Positions 6,269 through 12,106 of a stretch of DNA of 12,106 nt are shown one piece after another. How positions within the stretch are numbered: position 1 is the stretch's first letter; each line of letters starts with the position of its first letter. The position numbers and the translations under genes are program-made. Source of the DNA: Thermoflexales bacterium (GTDB lineage Bacteria; Chloroflexota; Anaerolineae; B4-G1); assembly GCA_007118795.1 (NCBI GenBank), contig SKQX01000130.1:1-12106 (forward strand). Reading direction: 5' to 3'. The notes under the pieces are model-generated. The model saw only the letters and a list, made by a program, of their open reading frames with translations, had not been told where the DNA came from and ran no database searches.

Positions 6269-9088
6269 TCAGCTATCCGCCGTCAGGTGACTGAGGACCC
6301 GCTCCGGCGTGGCTGGCAACGACCGGATGCGAGCGCCGATAGCCCGGGAGATGGCATTGATGATGGCGGGGGCCGACGGTACGATGGCCGCCTCACCTAG
6401 CCCCTTGGCTCCGTAGGGCCCCTCGAAACTGGCGACTTCAACCAACGTCACGTCGATCTCTGGCATGGACATCGCCGTCGGAAGGTAATAGTCGCCAAAA
6501 CCAGTGCTGGCGCCCGGGACGTACTCCTCCATAAGCGCCGTGCCGATACCCATCACCACCGCGCCCTCGATTTGCCCCCTGGCATCCAGGGGGTTGATGA
6601 CCCGCCCCACATCGTGGGCCGCCACCACCCGGGGAACCACCACTTCACCCGTCTGGGTGTCGACGATCACCTCGGCGACCTGAGCGCCCGTCACAAACAG
6701 GGGGATGTATTCTGGTCTCGTGTCCTCCGGGAATAGAGGGGAGAGGTCGAACACGCCGCGCGTCTTGCGCGATTTGCCGATCCGATCAAACTCGCGGGCC
6801 ACCTCCACCAACGATACAGATGTCTCAGCCCCCTCAGCGTGTACTCTCCCGGAAACACCCTCGGTGGCGTCAGACGGTGAGGCCAACACCCGATCCTCTG
6901 CCAAGGTCAGATCGATGGGTGCACGATCCAGCATCTCGGCCGCTGCACCCAGGATCTCCTCCCGGAGAACGTGGGTCGCTCTGCACACCGCTCCTCCCAC
7001 GAAATACGTGGCCCGTGACGCGCCTTGGATGTGGCTGTCTGGTGTCCGAGCCGTGTCCGCGTTCACCACTCGTACACGGCCTCGCGGAACACCCAACGCC
7101 TCAGCCGCCATCTGAGCCATGGTGGTATTCGTGCCCTGCCCGTAGTCCGGCGCCGAACAGTAGACGACAAAACCTCCGTCCTGACTCAGCTCCGCGTGGG
7201 CCTCAATGCGCAGAGTCCCCGACTTGCCGAAACGATACCACATACCCGAAAACCCAACGCCTTTGCGGAGCCCACCAGAGCTCGAACCGGCGTTGAAGCT
7301 AGCCGCTTCCTCCAGAAGGCTTCGATACCGCGGCCGAATCGAGTCAAGCACCTCCTGGTACCCCAACGACTCGGCCACCGGGTAGCCGAGGAACGAAGTC
7401 GAAGCCTGACCGATGGCGTTCTTTCGGCGGAACTCCAGCGGGTCTTCGCCAAGGCGCTCCGCGAGCTCGTCGAGAGTGGATTCGAGGGCGAATACCGACT
7501 GCGGTGAGCCGAACCCGCGAAACTGCCCCGCTTTGGGACCATTGGTGTACACGGTCTGTGCATGGGCATCCACGGCGCGGTACTGATAAGGCCCGCCACT
7601 GGCCGTCAGCGCGTAGTTGGCTATGTACTGACCGTGGCCGTCGTAGCCCCCGGTGTTCGCGTCGACCCGAACCTTGATCCCGGTCAGGCATCCGTCAGCG
7701 GTAGCCCCCACGCGATAGCGCACCCGATAGGGGTGCCGTTTGGGCGAGGCCTCGAAGGACTCGCTGCGCGTGTAGGTAAGGCGGACCGGTGCCCGCGCGC
7801 CGTACGTTGCCAGGGCCGTCGCCACAAACGGCCATGGGTCCTGCCGACCGCCGAAAGACCCGCCGGTCGGGGGCATGATCACGCGAACTCTCTCCGTGTC
7901 GAGCTTCAGTGCCGCAGCTATATATCGGCGCTGCCAATGAGGCTGATGCGTGCCGCCCACCACCGTCAAGCGATCCTTCTCATCGAAATAGCCCAGGAGT
8001 GTCTCGCGCTCCAGCGTGGCGTGCTCCTGCCAGGTGGTGTGATACCTCGTCTCCAGAACCACATCCGACCTGTCCAAGGCCTCCTCCAGGTCCCCGTGCG
8101 CCTCAGCCTCGGTGGTTAGGATGTTGCCCTCCGGGTAGATCGACACGGCGTCTTCCGCCAGAGCTTCTTCGATGCCGAAGATGTGGGGCAGTATCTCGTA
8201 CTCGGCTTCAATGGCCTCAACTCCCGCTTGAGCCCACTCCGGCGACGCAGCCACGACCAGCGCCACCGGCGCCCCCTGCATCTTGCACGTACCGTTCAAG
8301 GGCGTCAGGATCGGCTCATCGCGGCTGTAGTCGCCCAGTCCGTTCTCTCCCGGAATATCGGCCGCGGTCATAGCGCGCACCACACCTTCCAGGTCAAGCG
8401 CTCTGGTCACATCCAGCGCGACCAGTCTGGCATGGTGATGAGGGCTGCGCACGACCCTGGCGTGCAGGATACCCGACATCCTCAGATCTTCGACGTACTG
8501 GGCCCGCCCGGTCACCTTATCGACCGAATCGACCCGGGTCGCATCTCCACCAACCACCCATCGCTGAGGGGCCCCAAGCTCGCTCACGGGAGCGCGCGGA
8601 TGAGAGCTTCCGGGAGTCGCCTCCGCCCGCAGGCGCGCCGCCGCCAACTCAACGGCCTCGACGATCCGCAGATAGCCCGTGCAGCGACAGAGATTTCCCG
8701 CCAGGGCCTCAAGGATCTGTCGACGGGGCGGCGCAGGCTCCCGATCGAGTAAGGCCTTGGCTGTCAACACCATCCCCGGCGCGCAGTACCCGCACTGGAC
8801 TGCACCAAGCTCAACAAAGGCTTCCTGAATGGGATGCAGTGCCCCGGACTGGCCCAGCCCTTCAATGGTGACCACGTCCCGTCCGGCAGCCTTCGCCACG
8901 GGTGTCAGGCAGGAACGTACAGCAACTCCATCCAGCAGGACAGTGCACGCACCACACTCGCCCTCGTGATCGCACCCCTGCTTGGTGCCTGTTAAGCGCA
9001 GATCACGCCGCAGAACGTCGAGAAGGGATCTCGCCGGATCGCCAGCTACGGTTGTGGGTCTCCCATTCAACTGGAACGAGATGCTCAT
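6269..9088 (-). CDS. Fused [2Fe-2S] plus molybdopterin-binding hydroxylase, xanthine dehydrogenase family (939 aa)
   Basis: A single chain joins the small iron-sulfur subunit (residues 1 to about 155) to the large Mo subunit (about 175-939) of a xanthine dehydrogenase-family enzyme; the FAD module is the separate downstream gene. The plant-ferredoxin-type cluster has Cys39, Cys45, Cys48 and Cys60, with C-x5-C rather than the commoner C-x4-C; the second cluster has Cys99-x2-Cys102-x31-Cys134-x-Cys136. Mo-domain landmarks are intact: WQEH (353-356), GGSFGGR (409-415), RGFGSPQ (524-530), GQGTNTT (650-656), GQIEG (838-842) and GAKGLGEAA (893-901), with Glu899 as the probable catalytic base. I chose ATG 9088 (MSISFQLNGR, the normal start of the ferredoxin domain). 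The longer reading from ATG 9199 overlaps the -10 box of a strong promoter and shows no conserved sequence. Domain order resembles E. coli XdhD. Purine or other N-heterocycle hydroxylation is likely; the exact substrate is not readable. Confidence 0.93.
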   Translation of the reverse strand: MSISFQLNGRPTTVAGDPARSLLDVLRRDLRLTGTKQGCDHEGECGACTVLLDGVAVRSCLTPVAKAAGRDVVTIEGLGQSGALHPIQEAFVELGAVQCGYCAPGMVLTAKALLDREPAPPRRQILEALAGNLCRCTGYLRIVEAVELAAARLRAEATPGSSHPRAPVSELGAPQRWVVGGDATRVDSVDKVTGRAQYVEDLRMSGILHARVVRSPHHHARLVALDVTRALDLEGVVRAMTAADIPGENGLGDYSRDEPILTPLNGTCKMQGAPVALVVAASPEWAQAGVEAIEAEYEILPHIFGIEEALAEDAVSIYPEGNILTTEAEAHGDLEEALDRSDVVLETRYHTTWQEHATLERETLLGYFDEKDRLTVVGGTHQPHWQRRYIAAALKLDTERVRVIMPPTGGSFGGRQDPWPFVATALATYGARAPVRLTYTRSESFEASPKRHPYRVRYRVGATADGCLTGIKVRVDANTGGYDGHGQYIANYALTASGGPYQYRAVDAHAQTVYTNGPKAGQFRGFGSPQSVFALESTLDELAERLGEDPLEFRRKNAIGQASTSFLGYPVAESLGYQEVLDSIRPRYRSLLEEAASFNAGSSSGGLRKGVGFSGMWYRFGKSGTLRIEAHAELSQDGGFVVYCSAPDYGQGTNTTMAQMAAEALGVPRGRVRVVNADTARTPDSHIQGASRATYFVGGAVCRATHVLREEILGAAAEMLDRAPIDLTLAEDRVLASPSDATEGVSGRVHAEGAETSVSLVEVAREFDRIGKSRKTRGVFDLSPLFPEDTRPEYIPLFVTGAQVAEVIVDTQTGEVVVPRVVAAHDVGRVINPLDARGQIEGAVVMGIGTALMEEYVPGASTGFGDYYLPTAMSMPEIDVTLVEVASFEGPYGAKGLGEAAIVPSAPAIINAISRAIGARIRSLPATPERVLSHLTADS

Positions 9089-9164
9089 GTCACGCTCTCG
9101 TCGGACATCAGGCGGGCCGCCAACCCGTTGGTCAGAGCCCGAGCCGCGCGCCTCGGTTCGGTCG

Positions 9165-9179
9165 TTCCGATTGTCGGAA
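9165..9179. promoter_or_regulatory. 15-bp perfect inverted repeat, candidate operator
   Basis: Two exact 6-bp arms, TTCCGA and TCGGAA, are separated by 3 bp. The site lies roughly 12-26 bases downstream of the start point predicted for the minus-strand promoter, a place where a bound repressor would block transcription. The size and arm layout resemble operators of IclR-family proteins (the E. coli IclR site is also a 15-bp palindrome with TTCC/GGAA elements). Assigning it to the IclR protein encoded at 2761-3555 is inference. In RNA it could form only a short hairpin. Confidence 0.55.
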
Positions 9180-9197
9180 TCCTGTTCTAACCAGTGC

Positions 9198-9226
9198 ATT
9201 ATATCAGGCCTTCGGGCTCACGTCAA
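9198..9226 (-). promoter_or_regulatory. Sigma70/SigA-type promoter of the hydroxylase-methyltransferase operon
   Basis: On the minus strand the -35 box TTGACG (9226-9221) is followed by a 17-bp spacer and a perfect -10 TATAAT (9203-9198), with TG one base upstream making an extended -10 (TGATATAAT). The predicted start point is near 9191, giving a leader of about 100 nt to the ATG at 9088. The -10 overlaps the alternative ATG at 9199, so that codon cannot start translation from this transcript. Confidence 0.8.
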
Positions 9227-9384
9227 AACTCGATCGGACGACGTTGAAAGCCGGGCCCGTGCACGGCTGCGCACCAGCACGCCGGTTCACTCCAGGATCC
9301 AGGTGGGTGACCAGGATTACGCACCCTATCTCCCCAACACGGGCCATCCATTATCCTCACGGAGTACTGCAAACCAGGCTAACG

Positions 9385-9393
9385 TGCTATAAT
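9385..9393 (+). promoter_or_regulatory. Extended -10 promoter element of the deacetylase-flavin reductase operon
   Basis: TGCTATAAT is a perfect extended -10 box, predicted to start transcription near 9400, about 60 bases before the PIG-L gene. The -35 position (about 9365-9370, TACTGC) is poor, so the promoter may depend on the extended -10 or on an activator. The inverted arms AAACCAG (9371-9377) and CTGGTTT (9399-9405) flank it and could bind a regulator. Confidence 0.65.
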
Positions 9394-9458
9394 GCGCGCT
9401 GGTTTCACCAATGCAGCTTGCAGACATAGGATACTAGAGGAGAAGGACCAGTTCGAGT

Positions 9459-10187
9459 ATGACCGATACGTGGATTCCCAAGCGGGCGATGTTCATCTAC
9501 GCCCATCCCGACGATGTCGATTTCTCGGCGGCCGCGACGGCAGCGAAGTGGGCTCGGGGCGGCAGTCAGGTGACGTACGTGATCCTAACGGACGGAAACG
9601 CCGGGAGTCACGATCCGGATATGACGAAAGAGAGGCTAGGGCAAATGCGCCGAGCCGAACAGGAGGCCGCGGCCGCGGTGGTGGGGGCCAAGGCATGTGT
9701 ATTCCTCGGGTGCCAGGATGGGCTGCTGGAACCGACTCTTGCCTTACGCAAACGGTTGGTGCGCCTGATCCGAGAGCACAAGCCCGAAGCAGTGGTCTGT
9801 GGGGATCCCCGGCGCTACTTCTCGGGGAGCACATACATCAATCATCCCGACCATCGCGCTGCAGCTCGGGCTGCCGTCGAGGCCGTCTTTCCCGCCGCCG
9901 AGATGAACCTGCTCTACCCGGACCTGGTGACGGAAGGCCTCACCGGGCACAAGCCTAACTACGTCTACATCTCGACCCTCCAAGATCCTGACTATTACGT
10001 GGATGTCACTGAGACCATCGAGCTGAAGATCGAGGCCCTGCGGCAGCACCACAGCCAGCTCGGAGACTGGGACCCGGGGCCGCGGATCAGGGAACGGTGT
10101 GCGGAGCTTGGCAAGCAACTCGGGTACGAGTACGCAGAGTGCTTCCGCCGCGTTATGCTGAAGCCACTGGAGACCGAGAGGAGATGA
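9459..10187 (+). CDS. PIG-L/LmbE-family zinc-dependent deacetylase (242 aa)
   Basis: The family hydrolyses N-acetyl (or other acyl) groups, mostly from glucosamine-type substrates; relatives include the MshB and BshB deacetylases of thiol biosynthesis. The zinc site is seen in AHPDD (15-19) and in the later NHPDHRAAARAA stretch (128-139), whose His completes the usual metal ligands. The order of elements and the length match the family. ATG 9459 follows an AGAGGAGAAGGA purine run about 11 bases upstream; the next ATG, at 9489, immediately precedes the conserved HPDD region and has no ribosome site. It is the first gene of the rightward unit and overlaps the flavin oxidoreductase gene by 4 bases (ATGA). 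Its substrate is not visible. In this setting it may deacylate a catabolic intermediate rather than a thiol precursor. Confidence 0.92.
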   Translation: MTDTWIPKRAMFIYAHPDDVDFSAAATAAKWARGGSQVTYVILTDGNAGSHDPDMTKERLGQMRRAEQEAAAAVVGAKACVFLGCQDGLLEPTLALRKRLVRLIREHKPEAVVCGDPRRYFSGSTYINHPDHRAAARAAVEAVFPAAEMNLLYPDLVTEGLTGHKPNYVYISTLQDPDYYVDVTETIELKIEALRQHHSQLGDWDPGPRIRERCAELGKQLGYEYAECFRRVMLKPLETERR

Positions 10188-11272
10188 CCTTGTTATTCGA
10201 GTCTGGATACATTGGCACACTGCAGCTGCCCAACCGGATCATTCGATCCGCCACTGCCGAGCGGATGGCGGAGCCCGACGGACGGCCCAGAGTGCCGCTC
10301 CGCGACGTGTACCGCGAGCTGAGCCTGGGGGGTGTGGGCCTGATCATCACCGGGCATATGTACGTGCACCCCTCAGGTAAGGCGCATCCCGAGATGACCG
10401 GGATCCACGATGATGAGCTGATCCCTCATCTTGCCGAGCTGACGGCCACCGTCCATCAGACCGGTGGACGGATCGCCGTGCAGATCAACCATGGCGGTAT
10501 GCAGTGCAGCCCGGAGACCGTCGCCGAAACCGTGGCGCCCTCGCCAATGGAGGGCAGTCTGGTGTCTAGATCTCCCCGGGAGCTGACCGCCGATGAGATC
10601 CCCGCGCTGGTTCAGGCCTACGCCGACGCGGCTCGTCGCGCCGTCCTGGCGGAGTTCGACGCCGTGCAGATCCACGGAGCGCACGGCTACTTGGTGAGCC
10701 AATTCCTCTCCCCTCTGACCAATCGTCGCACCGACAGGTGGGGAGGAGACTTCGAGGGACGGCTGAGGTTCCTGCGAGCGATCTGCGAGGCAGTTCGGGA
10801 CGAGGTGGGGCCCGACTATCCGGTGTTCATCAAGCTCGGCATGGTTGACGGCGTCGATGGCGGCCTGACGCCGGCCGATGGCGTTCGGGTGGCGGCTGCC
10901 CTGGCCGACATTGGCTTGGATGGGATCGAGATCAGCGGTGGACTCGGGGGTGGAAAGAGCCTCAACACGCGTGCCGGCATCGGTTCCAAGGGAGAAGAAG
11001 CCTACTTCCGTCCCCTGGCCCAACAGGCGCGCCAGTCCACCTCGCTGCCCATCGCCCTTGTGGGCGGGTTCCGGTCGCTATCAGTGATGGAGGAGGTGCT
11101 GGAGGCAGGGGATGCGGATTTCATCTCGATGTGTCGTCCGCTGATCTGCGAGCCCGATCTGCCCAATCGGCTGCGCCAAGGGGTCCAGGAGCGGGCCTCG
11201 TGTATCTCGGGTAACCGGTGCTGGCCCGAGCGACCCGGTGCGGGTATTGGGTGCCATTGTCCGGTCGAATAG
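10184..11272 (+). CDS. Old Yellow Enzyme-type NADH:flavin oxidoreductase, single FMN domain (362 aa)
   Basis: This is an FMN TIM-barrel enzyme that typically reduces activated C=C bonds of enones or enoates with NAD(P)H. Landmarks in order: LFESGYIGTLQLPNRI at the start, QINHGG (100-105), IHGAHGYLVSQFLSPLTNRR (163-182) with the substrate-binding His pair, DRWGG, VGGF (293-296) for the FMN phosphate, and a CRPLICEPDLPNRL segment (317-330). It lacks the second flavin/NAD domain of 2,4-dienoyl-CoA reductase. The C-terminal Cys run holds Cys340, Cys346, Cys357 and Cys359; relatives with an iron-sulfur cluster have CxxC where this protein has C-I-S-G, so a cluster is doubtful. ATG 10184 overlaps the preceding stop. 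A TTG at 10190 sits 6 bases after AGGAG and could be the true start. It probably shares a message with the deacetylase. Confidence 0.92.
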   Translation: MTLLFESGYIGTLQLPNRIIRSATAERMAEPDGRPRVPLRDVYRELSLGGVGLIITGHMYVHPSGKAHPEMTGIHDDELIPHLAELTATVHQTGGRIAVQINHGGMQCSPETVAETVAPSPMEGSLVSRSPRELTADEIPALVQAYADAARRAVLAEFDAVQIHGAHGYLVSQFLSPLTNRRTDRWGGDFEGRLRFLRAICEAVRDEVGPDYPVFIKLGMVDGVDGGLTPADGVRVAAALADIGLDGIEISGGLGGGKSLNTRAGIGSKGEEAYFRPLAQQARQSTSLPIALVGGFRSLSVMEEVLEAGDADFISMCRPLICEPDLPNRLRQGVQERASCISGNRCWPERPGAGIGCHCPVE

Positions 11273-11387
11273 CCCAGGCGGGCAGGAACTTGACGAACAA
11301 TAGCGCGGCCAAAGGTGGGATCGAGCCGTCGCGAGCATCTTTCTCAGTATCTGCCGCAGGCGCAGCCCGGGAAGGATAATACCCAAC
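11273..11387. other. 115-bp spacer before the lipoprotein gene
   Basis: I see no strong terminator. The only stem, GCCC-AGGC-GGGC just after the flavin reductase stop, is 4 bp and lacks a T-run. A TTGACG at 11290-11295 has no -10 at the right distance. The GATAAT near 11375-11380 has no -35 and lies too close to the ATG at 11388. Whether the lipoprotein gene has its own promoter is undecided. Confidence 0.4.
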
Positions 11388-12106
11388 ATGCCAAGGCCAA
11401 GGCTCCGGCTTCTGATGGTAATCGTGTTGTCGATCACGGCTGTGGGCTGCCAGATCCTGGCAGACCGAGCCCCGGCGTCTCCAGTTCCCGCCGATCCCAC
11501 CGCAACGCGCCGTGTCGAACCCAGCGCTACCCCCACTCCACCCGCGCCGACAGTGACCGCCACCTGGACGCCGACGCCTGCCCCGACGCCGACGTCGGCA
11601 CCCGTCGAGCTGCTGGCCGAGGCAGAGCGGTCTATGCACAACGGCGACTATCGCAGTGCCGCGGCAGCGTTCCGGTCCCTCCTGGCCCGCCCCCTGGACG
11701 ACGCGACGCGCGCTCGATCTCTCTGGGGGCTGGGCAGCGCCCTTCTGCGCGCTCACTCCTACCCGGAGGCCGGCGATGCTTTCCAGCAGCTGCGCGCTGA
11801 CCATCCTCAGAGCGACTTGGCGCACGACGCTGCCCTCCTGCTGGGCGACGCTCTCTTGGGGGCCCGGGACCCCCTCGGGGCAGCAGACGCGTACCGCACG
11901 TATCTGGAACCGGGCACCGTCATCGCGCCTTACGTGAACCGATCGCTGGGCGACGCCTATCGGGCCGGCGGTGAGTACCCGCAGGCGGTTGAGGCCTACC
12001 GTAGGGCGCTTGCGGAGGCTCCGGTCCGCTCGCTTGAGCTCGATGCCCGTGAGAAGCTGGCTCTGAGTTATGCGGCCCTGGGGGACACCGCAGCCGCGAT
12101 GGCCCA
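11388..12106 (+). CDS. TPR-repeat lipoprotein, N-terminal 239 residues, runs off right edge
   Basis: A signal peptide with basic residues (PRPRLRLL), a hydrophobic core and the lipobox AVGC predicts lipidation at Cys21 and anchoring to the outer face of the membrane. Next is a Pro/Thr-rich flexible linker (about 36-72) with many TPTP-like steps, a style common in Chloroflexota surface proteins. From about residue 74 the chain is helical and TPR-like: LLAEAERSMHNGDYRSAAAA, a GLGSALLRAHSYPEAGDAF helix pair, LLGDALLGARDPLGAADAYR, and LGDAYRAGGEYPQAVEAYRR. This resembles the N-terminal helical part of soluble lytic transglycosylases as well as other TPR lipoproteins; the C-terminal domain that would decide is outside the window. 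ATG 11388 has GGAAGGA about 11 bases upstream. It is likely functionally unrelated to the catabolic genes. Confidence 0.85.
   Translation, partial: MPRPRLRLLMVIVLSITAVGCQILADRAPASPVPADPTATRRVEPSATPTPPAPTVTATWTPTPAPTPTSAPVELLAEAERSMHNGDYRSAAAAFRSLLARPLDDATRARSLWGLGSALLRAHSYPEAGDAFQQLRADHPQSDLAHDAALLLGDALLGARDPLGAADAYRTYLEPGTVIAPYVNRSLGDAYRAGGEYPQAVEAYRRALAEAPVRSLELDAREKLALSYAALGDTAAAMA

Larger units (their letters stand above)
9089..9458. other. Divergent intergenic region between the two operons
   Basis: This 370-bp stretch separates the leftward hydroxylase operon from the rightward deacetylase operon and holds promoters for both, listed separately. Other structure seen: a perfect 10-bp palindrome CCGTGCACGG at 9257-9266, about 30 bp upstream of the minus-strand -35 box, and a pair of 7-bp inverted arms AAACCAG (9371-9377) and CTGGTTT (9399-9405) around the plus-strand -10. 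I find no credible small gene, tRNA or riboswitch in it. The minus-strand leader is about 100 nt. Confidence 0.7.

Noticed and set aside
9089..9191. Riboswitch (such as a molybdenum-cofactor or B12 element) in the 100-nt leader of the hydroxylase operon
   Set aside because: Only one short hairpin (6-bp stem, 3-nt loop) is evident; I recognise no conserved core of a known riboswitch, and the leader is short for a B12 element.
9089..9199. N-terminal extension of the fused hydroxylase from ATG 9199
   Set aside because: The ATG overlaps a perfect -10 box and lies upstream of the predicted start point; the 37 extra residues are polar and unconserved, and the ferredoxin domain starts normally at 9088.
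11290..11318. TTGACG as a promoter -35 for the lipoprotein gene
   Set aside because: The sequence 17 bp downstream (AGGTGG) is not a -10 box.

Overview
The window is a GC-rich bacterial segment built as two divergent transcription units that leave one 370-bp intergenic region at 9089-9458. The Pro/Thr-rich linker of the lipoprotein at the right edge, and a short 'EAKP'-coding repeat in one gene, fit Chloroflexota (Anaerolineae-like) or a related uncultured lineage. That placement is an inference from style, not from a marker gene. Five of the seven complete genes end in TAG, which argues against TAG being read as pyrrolysine here.

Leftward (minus) unit, in transcription order: a fused [2Fe-2S]/molybdopterin hydroxylase (9088-6269); its FAD subunit (6265-5249); an MttB-superfamily methyltransferase without pyrrolysine (5120-3651); an IclR-family regulator (3555-2761); a second, separate molybdopterin hydroxylase large subunit (2548-176); and the start of a second FAD subunit (183 to beyond base 1). 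The window thus holds parts of two different xanthine-dehydrogenase-family enzymes with a corrinoid-type demethylase homologue and a likely local regulator between them.

Rightward (plus) unit: a PIG-L/LmbE-type zinc deacetylase (9459-10187), joined by a 4-base ATGA overlap to an Old Yellow Enzyme-type flavin oxidoreductase (10184-11272). After 115 bp comes the N-terminal part of a TPR lipoprotein (11388 to the right edge), probably a separate function.

The divergent region carries a very good minus-strand promoter (TTGACG, 17 bp, extended -10 TGATATAAT) and a plus-strand extended -10 (TGCTATAAT). Both -10 boxes are followed by GC and then CTGGTT, and a perfect 15-bp inverted repeat (TTCCGA-3-TCGGAA) lies just downstream of the minus start point. 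This looks like a co-regulated divergent operon pair, with the IclR protein as the obvious candidate regulator.

The most interesting reading, still a hypothesis, is catabolism of an N-methylated, probably heterocyclic, compound. The MttB-like protein would remove a methyl group, one or both molybdenum hydroxylases would oxidise the ring, and the flavin reductase and deacetylase would act on later intermediates. No corrinoid protein, transporter, molybdenum-cofactor maturation gene, tRNA, rRNA, CRISPR array or mobile element is visible in the window.
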